64,000 bases of DNA from Acidaminobacter hydrogenoformans DSM 2784 (GTDB taxonomy: Bacteria; Bacillota; Clostridia; Peptostreptococcales; Acidaminobacteraceae), in the NCBI RefSeq assembly GCF_900103005.1, contig NZ_FMWL01000002.1:310001-374000 (forward strand), in the 5' to 3' direction. A program made the position numbers and the translations under genes. Position 1 is the first letter of the stretch. Each line of letters begins with the position of its first letter. The notes beneath the pieces were generated by a model, which worked only from the letters and a program-made list of their open reading frames with translations, searched no databases and was not told the DNA's origin. Positions 17,167 through 25,748 of the stretch are shown piece by piece.

Positions 17167-18609
17167 TTACAGCATCTGTGACTTCATCAGCCCCGGCTTA
17201 TTGCCGGACATTTCGCGGTACATTTCTTCAATTTCTTCAAAAACAAGTTTCATCCCGGCTTCAATTTCATTTTCGCCTACAGCTGCAATACTGATGCGAA
17301 ACGAAGCGCTTTTCAGCTGGAGATGATAAAAGGTGCTTCCAGATAAAATTGCCACGCCCTTCTTATTCAGCCGCCACATCAGTTCATCCGCATTAAGCCC
17401 CGGATCCATGGTAATCCAGTAATTGTAGCCACCCTGAGGCAAATGATAATGTACCCAGGGCACTTCGTGAGTCTTTAGAAAACGGGCCATGACTGCGTGC
17501 CTCTTGTCGTAGATTCTTTTCATTTGAATGATCTGCCTGTCCCAGAGTCCTTTTCTTATATAAAGGTCAAACGCACGCTGCAACAGACCAGAAGTAGAAA
17601 TATCCGTGGCGTGTTTTGCCATGGCAATTTCGTCCTGAAGCGCTTCCGGCACGACCATGTAGCCAAGTCTGAGTCCCGGCATCAAAACCTTTGAAAAGCT
17701 TTTGATGTAAATGATCCTGTCATAGGGGTCATAGGCACTGAGAGGCACTGCAGGCTCGTTTCCCACGTTGAGGTCTGCAGCGTAGTCATCCTCGAGGATC
17801 CATGCCCCACAGGACTTCGCGATCTCAATCAGTCCCCGCTTTTTCTCGTCGCTATAACAATAGCCAGTGGGATTCTGAAAGTTTGGCATAACGTAAATGA
17901 GCTTTGGGCGCAGCTTCTTTGCTTGAAGGCTGAGGAGCTCAAGATCGATCCCATCCTCCTGGATGGGGATTTCGACTATGAGCGCACCTTTGAGCTTGAA
18001 GCTTGCCAGCGCGCCGGTATAAGTAGGGGCCTCGACGAAGACATAGTCGCCATAATCCAGAACGGATTTGGCCACGAGATCAATGCCCTGCTGCGCCCCT
18101 GAAATGATCTGAATCTGATCAGGGTCCAAAGCGACGCTGGATCCCCCAAACATTGCTGACAAAGACTGCCGAAACGGAAAAAAGCCCTGGCTCTCGTGGT
18201 AGCCAAAGGCATAGCCCTTATCCCGCTCCAGCACCTCATCTATAACGGTCTTAAAGTCCTTGACCGGAAAGAGGTCTGCCGTAGGGGATGAAATGGAAAA
18301 ATCATAAGGGACCGCATGATGCCGTGCTTCGAAGTCCCGTTCGCTGTCTGTTTCCTCTTCTACTGGCGCGACATAAGTGCCGCTGCCTATTTTTTTATAA
18401 ACTAATGCGTCTTCCTCAAGGAGCTTATAGGCATTGACAACCGTCACGTTGTTGACACCCAGGATCACTGCCAGCTTTCGAATTGGCGGCAGCTTCTCAT
18501 GGGGCTTGATGGAATTGTTGAAGATCAGGGTCCGCAGATGCTTGTACACCTGAATGTACAAATGTTCAGCGTCCTGTTTATCAATACTTATTCCATAGTA
18601 AGGCTGCAT
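17167..18609 (-). CDS. MocR-type regulator (GntR DNA-binding + class I aminotransferase domain)
   Basis: The 480-residue protein has a GntR winged helix (LYIQVYKHLRTLIFNNSIKPHEKLPPIRKLAVILGVNNVTVVNAYKLLEEDALV) fused to a fold-type I aminotransferase domain. PLP landmarks are visible: SGAQQGID, PNFQNPTG, LEDDYAADL and Lys in YIKSFSKVLMPGLRLGY. The ATG at 18609 is chosen for its GGGAGG site 6-7 bases away. MocR proteins often control PLP or amino-acid genes, but no dedicated target adjoins it. It begins just downstream of the 6S-like RNA terminator, so a transcript reading through that terminator could reach it. Confidence 0.9.
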   Translation of the reverse strand: MQPYYGISIDKQDAEHLYIQVYKHLRTLIFNNSIKPHEKLPPIRKLAVILGVNNVTVVNAYKLLEEDALVYKKIGSGTYVAPVEEETDSERDFEARHHAVPYDFSISSPTADLFPVKDFKTVIDEVLERDKGYAFGYHESQGFFPFRQSLSAMFGGSSVALDPDQIQIISGAQQGIDLVAKSVLDYGDYVFVEAPTYTGALASFKLKGALIVEIPIQEDGIDLELLSLQAKKLRPKLIYVMPNFQNPTGYCYSDEKKRGLIEIAKSCGAWILEDDYAADLNVGNEPAVPLSAYDPYDRIIYIKSFSKVLMPGLRLGYMVVPEALQDEIAMAKHATDISTSGLLQRAFDLYIRKGLWDRQIIQMKRIYDKRHAVMARFLKTHEVPWVHYHLPQGGYNYWITMDPGLNADELMWRLNKKGVAILSGSTFYHLQLKSASFRISIAAVGENEIEAGMKLVFEEIEEMYREMSGNKPGLMKSQML

Positions 18610-18628
18610 GCGCCACCTCCCTGTCCGC

Positions 18629-18833
18629 AAAAAAAATCTCCATTTCAAAAAATGAAGATGTCTCCAGAGTGCCGTCGAGGATGAAATTCAGCACCACACT
18701 CCACCTAAGTGGGTGTACTGTTCCCGAGTCCTGACTTCCGGTCGGGCCGGCTTGCCATCGCTCGAAAAACGCGTGCTCCCGATAATATGCCAGTGGTTGA
18801 ATTTAATCCGTATAACGCACACCCCAGAGTACT
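18629..18833 (-). ncRNA. ssrS: Candidate 6S RNA (or long structured leader), about 205 nt
   Basis: A non-coding stretch with its own strong promoter (18840-18868) and terminator folds, by eye, into one long interrupted rod. Near the ends CTCTGGGGTGTG pairs with the CACTCTGGAG region. Next GGAT-AAATTCA pairs with TGAATTT-ATCC. The central open region carries a small CCAC-TTAG-GTGG hairpin on the 3' side. The distal arm pairs TTTTCGAG with CTCGGGAA and TGGC with GTCA, and ends in CCGG-CCCGA-CCGG. The 3' end is a 10-bp hairpin (18659-18636) followed by eight T. Length, rod shape and central bubble match 6S RNA, which binds the RNA polymerase holoenzyme. A leader controlling the MocR gene is the alternative. 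Confidence 0.6.
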
Positions 18834-18839
18834 GATTAC

Positions 18840-18868
18840 ATTATAATACAGGATCGCAATAATATCAA
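18840..18868 (-). promoter_or_regulatory. Strong sigma-A promoter of the 6S-like RNA
   Basis: TTGATA (18868-18863), a 17-base spacer and a perfect TATAAT (18845-18840) lie on the minus strand. The expected start is near 18833. The -35 box overlaps the stop codon of the upstream pseudouridine synthase gene. Confidence 0.8.
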
Positions 18869-19788
18869 ATCCTGATTGAACTTTTGGATCTCAGCCCGCT
18901 GAGGAGACGCTCAAAATCCTCAGGCAAAGGCGCTTCGAAACACCGGTATTCCTTAGTTCTTGGCAGCCGGAAGCACAGCTTGAAAGCGTGAAGCGCCTGA
19001 CGATCGATCCCCTCTGACGCCTCGTGATAAAGTGTATCTCCCACCAGCGGATGGCCCAAATGGTTGAAATGGACCCGGATCTGATGGGTTCTGCCGGTTT
19101 CCAGGCGTACCTCCACCAGCGTCGCGCTGCCAAAGCGCTCCCTGACCCAGTAATGGGTGGTGGACGGCTGGCCAGCAGCCATCACCATGCGCTCTACCCG
19201 TTCTTCATCCGGCCTGCCAATTGGCGCGTCAATGGTGCCTTCGTCCGCTTTTAGGTCACCATGCACGAGCGCAAGATACCTTTTCTCCACCTCGTCCCGT
19301 TTCATTTGTTCCGTGACCACATGCTGGGCATACGGATTTTTCGCGATCAACAGCAGCCCGGACGTGTCGCGGTCCAGTCTGTTGATGAACCGGATTTTGG
19401 GGTTGATCCCTTTCTTTTTGAAGCGCATGGCAAGACCATTGCCTATAGTCCCTGCCGGATAACTTTTAGTAGGGTGCACCACAACGAAAGGCTGCTTATT
19501 GATGAGGACCAAGTCTTCATTTTCAAACACCACCGAAATGGGAATCTCTTCTGGCTCAAAATAATTCTCTTCAATCTCCATAGAATAGGTCAAAAGGTCT
19601 CCGGCTCTCACAAAGCCATTCACGGATACCGGCCTTCCGTTCAGAAGCACAGCCTTTCGATTCTTTCCGTTTTTCACCTGCCGTACAGACAAGTCCATCC
19701 ACTGAACCATGACGTCAATGACCTTTAAGCCTGCTTGTGCCGGTTCAACCCTGAAGTCCAACCGGTCGTGCCCAAGATGTTCAAACAT
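18865..19788 (-). CDS. RluA-family RNA pseudouridine synthase
   Basis: The 307-residue enzyme isomerises uridines to pseudouridine in RNA. It has an N-terminal S4-like RNA-binding segment (MVQWMDLSVRQVKNGKNRKAVLLNGRPVSVNG) and the catalytic motif INRLDRDTSGLLLIAK. VRLETGRTHQIRVHFNHLGHPLVGD, a RluA/RluD hallmark, follows. Whether the target is 23S rRNA (RluD type) or another RNA cannot be told. The ATG at 19788 gives the usual family start; a GTG eleven codons earlier is possible. It lies downstream of a hypothetical gene on the same strand. Confidence 0.9.
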   Translation of the reverse strand: MFEHLGHDRLDFRVEPAQAGLKVIDVMVQWMDLSVRQVKNGKNRKAVLLNGRPVSVNGFVRAGDLLTYSMEIEENYFEPEEIPISVVFENEDLVLINKQPFVVVHPTKSYPAGTIGNGLAMRFKKKGINPKIRFINRLDRDTSGLLLIAKNPYAQHVVTEQMKRDEVEKRYLALVHGDLKADEGTIDAPIGRPDEERVERMVMAAGQPSTTHYWVRERFGSATLVEVRLETGRTHQIRVHFNHLGHPLVGDTLYHEASEGIDRQALHAFKLCFRLPRTKEYRCFEAPLPEDFERLLSGLRSKSSIRI

Positions 19789-19875
19789 GATCTGCTTTCC
19801 GCCTTTCCCGGAGCAATACACAACGCTCTCCCAGTGATAGTCCCAGTTTTTGTTTCACTAACGCACTGCAGCGCA

Positions 19876-20460
19876 CTACGCCCCAAATGAGAGCACCAGA
19901 TAGGCATTTGTTCTGGATTCCTGAACGACAATATAGCGGCCAAATTTTTCGTCACAATATTCATAAAAGGCCATAGTGACCTCCAGGTTCTCTCCAAAAT
20001 CATAGACATTGACTTGCACAGGTTTCCAGCCGGACTTTTCCAGATAAGCCACTGACGCCGGCTTTAAGAGATCAACAGGTACTGAGCCAAATACATTGCC
20101 ATGCAGCGTCAAATACTCTGTCCAAAAGGTATTGTGTGCTTCCTCCGCCCCACCTTCAGACAACTGCCGGGCGCGGGTTTCCACAAAGTGGTCGAGATAA
20201 TCACCGTCATAAACGTTTTCTATGGTAACGGGCTTCATCAGAAACGCAACCTCGTTGATCAGCTCGTGCTTGTATTTTAAACGCAGCGCTTCCTCCCGGC
20301 GTTTGGCATAGTCGATCTCATCCTGAATGGAAAGCTCTATATCATCGCAAATCAAGCGGATTCTTTGAATCGCTTCCACAACATTTTCAGTTTCACCCCG
20401 AGTCAGCGCCCTGTCGAGGTCGACGAGCATGTTATTAAGTTGATTGGTTTTCAGGTGCAT
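19876..20460 (-). CDS. Hypothetical protein, 194 aa
   Basis: The protein starts MHLKTNQLNNMLVDLDRALTRGETENVVEAIQRIRLICDDIELSIQDEIDYAKRREEALR, which predicts a helical, coiled-coil-prone N-terminal half. The C-terminal half looks beta-rich (VQVNVYDFGENLEVTMAFYEYCDEKFGRYIVVQES). It has no signal peptide or membrane helix, and I do not recognise the family. GGAGGTGA lies 6 bases before the ATG, so expression is likely. It stands between fabI and the pseudouridine synthase gene on the same strand. Confidence 0.75.
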   Translation of the reverse strand: MHLKTNQLNNMLVDLDRALTRGETENVVEAIQRIRLICDDIELSIQDEIDYAKRREEALRLKYKHELINEVAFLMKPVTIENVYDGDYLDHFVETRARQLSEGGAEEAHNTFWTEYLTLHGNVFGSVPVDLLKPASVAYLEKSGWKPVQVNVYDFGENLEVTMAFYEYCDEKFGRYIVVQESRTNAYLVLSFGA

Positions 20461-20540
20461 ATGAGGTCACCTCCATAGGCTATTAACTTTACCATTATAT
20501 CAAAAATGCGCTTACCTGCAACGGACTTTAGGAAGTATAA

Positions 20541-20585
20541 GGAAAAGGAAGATGAGCCGGGCAAACCCAAGCCCAGTCATCTTCC
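20541..20585 (-). terminator. Terminator after fabI
   Basis: GGAAGATGA (20585-20577 on the minus strand) pairs with TCATCTTCC (20555-20547), with an inner GGGC/GCCC stem, followed by TTTTCC. It is 65 bases past the fabI stop. Confidence 0.7.
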
Positions 20586-20649
20586 TTCAAATTTTGTCGA
20601 GTCAATCGCGATCCTATACAATTATTTCATTTTTTTCAACAGCCAAACG

Positions 20650-21423
20650 CTAATACCCAAGAATAGAGTAGCCACAGTCTACGTGCAGCACTTCGCCCGT
20701 AACGCCACTGCCAAGATTGCTGAGCAGGAATACGGCTGCGCCGCCTATCTCCTCGGTCGTTACCATTCTGCGCATTGGGGCTCTATCGACGAAGTTGGAA
20801 GATAGCGTACTGAATCCGCTGATCCCTTTCGCCGCCAAAGTTTTGACCGGCCCCGCAGAGATCGCATTGATCCTGAAGCCCATAGGACCAAGGTCATGGG
20901 CCAGATATCGCACGCTCATCTCAAGCGCCGCTTTCGCGACGCCCATGACGTTGTAGTTCTTGACGACACGCTCTCCTCCAAGATAAGTAAGGGTTACAAT
21001 AGAGCCGCCCTCTTCCAGTATTGGGAGCGCGTGCTTGGTGACGGCCACCAGTGAAAACGCGCTGATGTCCTGAGCCATGCTGTAACCTTCTCTGGAAGTG
21101 TTGAAATAATCTCCATCCAGCTCATTTTTATCCGCGTGCGCTATGCTGTGGACGACGCCAAAAATCTTGCCTTCTTTGGCAGCGATCTCTCCAAAAGCTT
21201 GTTCTATACTGGCATCCTGAGTCACATCACACTCGATCATGCGAACACCCGTGATCCCTTCTTCTTCAACGAGCTTTTCAAGGCCCCTGAGGCTTTTTTC
21301 CCCATAATAAGTAAAGATGAGCTGTGCACCTGACTCAATCAGCTTTCTGCTGATGCCCCATGCAATGCTCCATTTATTGGCAACTCCCATCACCAGAATC
21401 TTTTTTTGATTCAACAAGCTCAT
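20650..21423 (-). CDS. fabI: Enoyl-[acyl-carrier-protein] reductase (NADH)
   Basis: The 257-residue enzyme catalyses the last, NADH-dependent step of each fatty-acid elongation round. It is an atypical SDR: MGVANKWSIAWGISRKL replaces the usual glycine-rich loop. Other FabI marks are CDVTQDASI, VHSIAHADKNELDGDY, the YNVMGVAK active site (Tyr-x6-Lys) and RINAISAGPVKTLAAKGISGF. It is about the usual length. It stands alone behind its own promoter, away from any fatty-acid cluster, as is common for fabI. Confidence 0.95.
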   Translation of the reverse strand: MSLLNQKKILVMGVANKWSIAWGISRKLIESGAQLIFTYYGEKSLRGLEKLVEEEGITGVRMIECDVTQDASIEQAFGEIAAKEGKIFGVVHSIAHADKNELDGDYFNTSREGYSMAQDISAFSLVAVTKHALPILEEGGSIVTLTYLGGERVVKNYNVMGVAKAALEMSVRYLAHDLGPMGFRINAISAGPVKTLAAKGISGFSTLSSNFVDRAPMRRMVTTEEIGGAAVFLLSNLGSGVTGEVLHVDCGYSILGY

Positions 21424-21474
21424 GATAACCTCCGTTTATAATTAGTTATTAGTATCAGATCATAATCATTTATC

Positions 21475-21503
21475 ATTATAATGGATTGACCGCAGAAAAT
21501 CAA
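21475..21503 (-). promoter_or_regulatory. fabI promoter
   Basis: TTGATT (21503-21498), a 17-base spacer and TATAAT (21480-21475) lie on the minus strand. The start would be near 21468. The AT-rich initial transcript contains TGATACTAATAACTAA (21442-21457), which could hold a lipid-regulator site but does not clearly match a known box. Confidence 0.7.
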
Positions 21504-21559
21504 GAGTGGACTATAAGCGCGAAATGGGTATCAGTTGTAATGACTTGGAGGTGATCCTG

Positions 21560-22627
21560 GTGAATTCAATCGTATTGTCCAAACTTAGTCTGATTGCGCT
21601 GGGACTTTTCTTTCTTTTTCTTTTCTATACAAAGCTTATTCCACTGCTGCTCATTTTCCTGCCCTTCTGGCTGGGATATCTGCTGTCTCGTCCGCTAAGC
21701 AAGCTCGTGGATCGTATCAAAATCTGGATCAAGCTGCCAGATGCGTTGATTGTCCTGGTGCTTATGGCTTTAACCATAAGTTTGGGAGGTTTCCTGCTGT
21801 TTAAATTGGGGGTTATGGGCGTCGTGGCTTTCCAGGATATGCTGCCGGAGATTCCGGGATGGATTGATAGCCTGAGCAGTTATAACACCCGTGTCTTGAA
21901 TGTAATAGAAAAGGTCTACCTGAACCTGCCGCAGGAATATGAGGGTTTTTTGGCTACGGCATGGTCCAGAATGGCAGAAGCCTTGGCGACGCTTCTTTCC
22001 GAAGCGGCGCAATCTTCTTTTGGCATGCTGAAATCCCTGCCGCGCATTGTCGTTTCGATCTTTGTCATTTTAATTTCGACGTTCTTTTTCACCGCGGACA
22101 GAATACGGATCCAAAGGCAGTTTAAACCCTGGATTCAGCGCTGGGTCCACGATAACCCTTATATTCAGACCTTCAAACAGGATGTTTGGAGAGTTGCAAC
22201 TGGCTATTTCAAAGCACAGCTCACCCTGATGACCATAACTTTTTCTGTTTCTCTCGTGGGACTTTTAATTCTCAGAGTTCCAAACGCATTGCCAATTGCG
22301 GTGGGAATTGGTCTGGTGGACGTGGTGCCGGCGCTTGGACCCGCAGCTGTCTATGTCCCGTGGGCTGTTTCCAAACTGATTCTTTCTGACGTTTCCGCCG
22401 CAGTCCAACTGTTGATTTTATATGCCGTCGTCACGGTGACGCGTCAAATGCTTGAGCCCAAAATCGTTGGTCATCACATTGGCATCCACCCGTTGATTAC
22501 ACTGCTGTCGCTCTACCTTGGCATTCGCTTTTTGGGATTCTCAGGTTTGATCCTGGGCCCACTCACCGCCATCACTGTGATCGCCTATTACAAAAAGTTC
22601 TCAAAAAACCAAATTGACGAACATTAA
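21560..22627 (+). CDS. YtvI/AI-2E-exporter family membrane protein
   Basis: The 355-residue protein has about seven or eight membrane helices and the PF01594 pattern. The N-terminal half has two helices and a longer soluble part (LPEIPGWIDSLSSYNTRVLNVIEKV). The C-terminal half has the conserved run VGIGLVDVVPALGPAAVYVPWAV and LEPKIVGHHIGIHPLITLLSLYLGIRFLGFSGLILGPL. The best match in Bacillus is YtvI, a sporulation-associated member of the family. The GTG at 21560 is chosen because GGAGGTGATCC precedes it. It is divergent from fabI. The transported substance is unknown. Confidence 0.87.
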   Translation: MNSIVLSKLSLIALGLFFLFLFYTKLIPLLLIFLPFWLGYLLSRPLSKLVDRIKIWIKLPDALIVLVLMALTISLGGFLLFKLGVMGVVAFQDMLPEIPGWIDSLSSYNTRVLNVIEKVYLNLPQEYEGFLATAWSRMAEALATLLSEAAQSSFGMLKSLPRIVVSIFVILISTFFFTADRIRIQRQFKPWIQRWVHDNPYIQTFKQDVWRVATGYFKAQLTLMTITFSVSLVGLLILRVPNALPIAVGIGLVDVVPALGPAAVYVPWAVSKLILSDVSAAVQLLILYAVVTVTRQMLEPKIVGHHIGIHPLITLLSLYLGIRFLGFSGLILGPLTAITVIAYYKKFSKNQIDEH

Positions 22628-22682
22628 ACAAATAATTTTATTTATCATGCGCACTATTTCGTCTGTTTAATGATTTTTTTTT
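22622..22682 (+). terminator. AT-rich hairpin with T-run after the ytvI-like gene
   Basis: CATTAAACA (22622-22630) and TGTTTAATG (22664-22672) are perfectly complementary and are followed by a long T-run. The stem is AT-rich and the loop 33 bases, so strength is uncertain. Confidence 0.45.
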
Positions 22683-22700
22683 GTTTTCATTAGCAAATTT

Positions 22701-22741
22701 GATGTTTTTTACTTTACATCTACAATTTATCTCACTATAAT
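22701..22741 (+). promoter_or_regulatory. Glutamine synthetase promoter with overlapping dyad
   Basis: TTTACA (22713-22718) and TATAAT (22736-22741) are 17 bases apart. A GATGT-N10-ACATC inverted repeat (22701-22720) covers the -35 box, a position suited to a repressor. It does not match the Bacillus GlnR consensus exactly. Confidence 0.6.
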
Positions 22742-22778
22742 AATTTTGATAGCGCAAATAAAAGTCCGGAGGTGTATT

Positions 22779-24689
22779 GTGAACGATCTTCTATATTTTA
22801 TTCCCGTCTCGCATCACGACGAAGCATCGATAAAACAACTGCTGGCAGATCATCCGCAAATTAAATTTGTATCCCTTACTGCTGTAGATCTCGGCAACAA
22901 CAGCACGGATGAAAAAATTCCAGTTAAAATTTTTCTCGAGGATATTGAAAATTTTCTACATCATGGCGTCCAGACGGATGGTTCAAGCGTTTACTTGCCT
23001 AAAATTGCCCAGATCAATAACGCTAAGGTCGACCTCATACCAGACCGCAATGTGAAATGGATGGTCGACTACAATCTGGCTAACAGGGATAACGCTACAG
23101 GACGCCCTGTCGGCACATTAATCATTCCTGCCTTCCTTTATCATAATGGTAAAGCGGTTTGCTCAAGGTCCGTGCTAAAACGCTCCACAGAATATTTTAC
23201 TTCAACTCTAAAAGCGTGGTTGGCAGAAAACGATTACGCCAGAGAATTCTTGGGTTTTGCTTCAGATGAAACCGTGGAAGAAGTCTACATGACTATGGCT
23301 ACTGAAGTGGAGTTTTGGGTCAAAACTCCTGACTACAGAACAGATACCGAAAAACTGAGCGCTTCCCAAGTCCTGAAAGAGCAATACTGGAAACGCACGG
23401 TAGGACCAGTGAGAACTGCCATGGAGCAAGCTTTAATCAACCTTGACAACTACGGTTACCATGCTGAAATGGGACATAAGGAAGTCGGTGGCGTCCCTTC
23501 CAAACTGTCTGGTATGAGTCAGTTTACGCACATCATGGAGCAACTGGAAATTGATTGGAAATATGACGAAGCACTTCAATCTGCTGACCACGAGCTCTTC
23601 GCACGGGAAATTATCAGTGAGACTTTTGCCCGTCAGGGATTGAAGGTTACCTTCCGCGCGAAACCTATAGAAGGTGTTGCCGGAAACGGCGAGCACCATC
23701 ATGTTGGCGTCGCAGTCAAGCTGAGCAGCGGACGAAAGCTGAACCTGTTCTCTCCAAAAAATATGAAAGACTCTTATCTAAACCCTTTGGGTTGGGGCGC
23801 CCTTATGGGCATTCTTAAAAACTATGAGGTGATCAATCCTTTCGTCACTTCTTCCAACGACGCTTTCAACAGATTGAAACCCGGCTTTGAGGCGCCGGTT
23901 TGTATCGTTTCCTGTTTGGGACATACCGTTGAGGTTCCAGCGCGGAACAGAACTGTCCTAATCGGTTTGATCAGGGATATGGACAATCCTTTTGCGACAC
24001 GTTTCGAACTGCGTTCTCCGAACCCTACGTCCAATTCATATCTGACGACAGCTGCTGTCTATCAGGCCATGCTTGACGGAATCTCCTTTGTCCTGGAGCA
24101 CAAGTCTACTGAAGCGGAACTGGAAAATGAATTGTCGAAAAAATATGGCGAGGAAGCTGCATACCTTGAAAAATTCAGAGAATATCGTAGTGAAGAAGAT
24201 GTCTTTGAACACTATACCAGCGAAGAGCGCAACCAACTCTTCGGCGTACCGCCCCGTACCGTTTGGGAAAATCTAAAAGGCTTCGAATCCTATAAAGAGA
24301 AGGTTTCTATTTTGACGAGAGGAGATGTCTTCCCTGAAAAGATTATTGAATCCTATCAAGCGACTATTTTGAGTCAGTGGATCACAGAGCTCACGAACCG
24401 CGTCATACCAATTAACGAAGACTTGATCAGGCACTATGTCAAGTTGCACGGCCTTGATGACATAACAGATCTGGATGTCGTCAATTGGGAAAAAATACGT
24501 TCTCTTCGCAATGAACTCATGAAAAACAGCCTCGACAAACAGTCCTTATTTGCAAAAATAAAGCAAGCCATCCATAAAGAAGATTTTGATCTCGCAAGCG
24601 AGCTGCAGGTCGAAATGATGGTTAAGATGGCTACTTTGAAATCAATTTACACTGAATATCGCCACAACCTGATTTCTTTCGAAGAGTAA
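22779..24689 (+). CDS. Glutamine synthetase, atypical long form (636 aa)
   Basis: The enzyme should ligate ammonia to glutamate using ATP. GS landmarks are present: VQTDGSSVYLPKIAQINNAKVDLIPD (beta-grasp end), ATEVEFWVKTPD (Glu ligand), the HHHVGV segment after GNGE (metal/ATP His) and VPARNRTVLIGLI with ATRFELRSPNPTSNSYLTTAA (substrate Arg). At 636 residues it is longer than GSI (about 445) and shorter than GSIII (about 700). The last 200 residues are helical and unlike GSI. GTG start at 22779, after GGAGGTG. It is monocistronic with its own promoter and terminator. An alternative is a GS-like amide ligase with another substrate. Confidence 0.85.
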   Translation: MNDLLYFIPVSHHDEASIKQLLADHPQIKFVSLTAVDLGNNSTDEKIPVKIFLEDIENFLHHGVQTDGSSVYLPKIAQINNAKVDLIPDRNVKWMVDYNLANRDNATGRPVGTLIIPAFLYHNGKAVCSRSVLKRSTEYFTSTLKAWLAENDYAREFLGFASDETVEEVYMTMATEVEFWVKTPDYRTDTEKLSASQVLKEQYWKRTVGPVRTAMEQALINLDNYGYHAEMGHKEVGGVPSKLSGMSQFTHIMEQLEIDWKYDEALQSADHELFAREIISETFARQGLKVTFRAKPIEGVAGNGEHHHVGVAVKLSSGRKLNLFSPKNMKDSYLNPLGWGALMGILKNYEVINPFVTSSNDAFNRLKPGFEAPVCIVSCLGHTVEVPARNRTVLIGLIRDMDNPFATRFELRSPNPTSNSYLTTAAVYQAMLDGISFVLEHKSTEAELENELSKKYGEEAAYLEKFREYRSEEDVFEHYTSEERNQLFGVPPRTVWENLKGFESYKEKVSILTRGDVFPEKIIESYQATILSQWITELTNRVIPINEDLIRHYVKLHGLDDITDLDVVNWEKIRSLRNELMKNSLDKQSLFAKIKQAIHKEDFDLASELQVEMMVKMATLKSIYTEYRHNLISFEE

Positions 24690-24749
24690 TCGCGTCACCA
24701 AACTTAACCAGACATGATACTACAAATTCAAAGTCGTTGACAAACACAA

Positions 24750-24784
24750 AGAGAAGGCGCCCAGCGCCTTCTCTTCTTTTTTTT
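24750..24784 (+). terminator. Terminator after glutamine synthetase gene
   Basis: AGAGAAGGCGC-cca-GCGCCTTCTCT is a perfect 11-bp stem followed by a T-rich tail (TCTTTTTTTTT). It also borders the end of the convergent degV-type gene. Confidence 0.9.
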
Positions 24785-24789
24785 GAATT

Positions 24790-25623
24790 TTAAAACGACA
24801 CAATAATGCCCTGACGATCGCAATACAAACTGCTGAGACCGCGGGTTTGAACAACAATGATATCCTTGAAGCCACAGCGCTTTTGAAGTTCTGCCTTGAG
24901 ATGTGCCGCCCGGGTTGGATTGTTGACATGAGAAATCGCTAAGATCTTATCTTCCACAGATTTGGCGTTATCCATGATCATTTCCACCAAGCGGTCAAAA
25001 GCTTTGTTTGAGCCCCGGGCTTTGTCAAACATCCGGATCTCTCCGTCCTCAGCGCCCATGATTGGCTTAATGCTCAGGGCAGTGGCGAGCACACCTTTCA
25101 GTTTTGAAATCCGACCATTCTTAATTAAGTTATCCAGCGACTCCGAAACGAAGAAAGTCTTCATTTCATTGACATAGCCCGTGATGACCTCAATGATCTC
25201 ATTAAAGTCGAGCCCTTTTTCAATCAGCTCGTGGAGCTTCATGGAGATCAGGGTTTCAGCGATCGACGCCGCTTTGGAATCCACCAGGTGAATTTTTTTA
25301 TCTGGATGGCTTTCCAGATACATTTCCTTGGCAATTTGAGCGCTGTTGTAAGTGCCGCTCAGCTTTGAAGAGATTGTGACGACAAAGCAGTCCTCATCCC
25401 CTTCAAACGCTTCCAAAAAATCATTTGGAGAAGGGCAGGCCGAGCGCGGTACATCCTTCGCCGCACTCATGTCGGTGATAAACTGAATGGGATCAAGCTG
25501 TGCATCATCCACATATTCCCTGCCGTCCAGCGTCAGCTTAAACGGAATTATCTCAACTGGATATTTCGATTGCAATTCAGGTGTCATATCATTGGAACTG
25601 TCCGCAATAATCTTGAAACCCAT
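24790..25623 (-). CDS. DegV family fatty-acid-binding protein
   Basis: The 277-residue protein has the DegV pattern: IIADSSNDM at the start, then ACPSPNDFLEAF, VTISSKLSGTYNSAQIAKE and VDSKAASIAE. The C-terminal domain includes GRISKLKGVLATALSIKPIM and HVNNP. Family members bind a fatty acid between two domains and act with FakA-type kinases to phosphorylate exogenous fatty acids; no fakA is nearby. The ATG at 25623 has GAGGTGATT before it. Confidence 0.9.
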   Translation of the reverse strand: MGFKIIADSSNDMTPELQSKYPVEIIPFKLTLDGREYVDDAQLDPIQFITDMSAAKDVPRSACPSPNDFLEAFEGDEDCFVVTISSKLSGTYNSAQIAKEMYLESHPDKKIHLVDSKAASIAETLISMKLHELIEKGLDFNEIIEVITGYVNEMKTFFVSESLDNLIKNGRISKLKGVLATALSIKPIMGAEDGEIRMFDKARGSNKAFDRLVEMIMDNAKSVEDKILAISHVNNPTRAAHLKAELQKRCGFKDIIVVQTRGLSSLYCDRQGIIVSF

Positions 25624-25690
25624 ACCAATCACCTCATTCAATGACTTTACTTTATTATATGGTATTTGGTGACAATTGACAAGACAACGA

Positions 25691-25731
25691 AAGCCCTGTG
25701 GCCACTTCAGTGTGAAGTGGCCACAGGGCTT
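25691..25731 (-). terminator. Terminator after the first fchA-type gene
   Basis: A perfect 19-bp inverted repeat (25691-25709 and 25713-25731) with a 3-base loop is followed on the minus strand by TCGTTGTCTT. The stem is unusually long and perfect, but the T-tract is weak. Confidence 0.7.
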
Positions 25732-25748
25732 TTCGAATGTTTTATAAA

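Noticed and set aside
18610-18833. TPP, SAM, cobalamin or glycine riboswitch upstream of the MocR gene
   Set aside because: None of their conserved core strings is visible. The rod-like pairing of both ends fits 6S RNA better.
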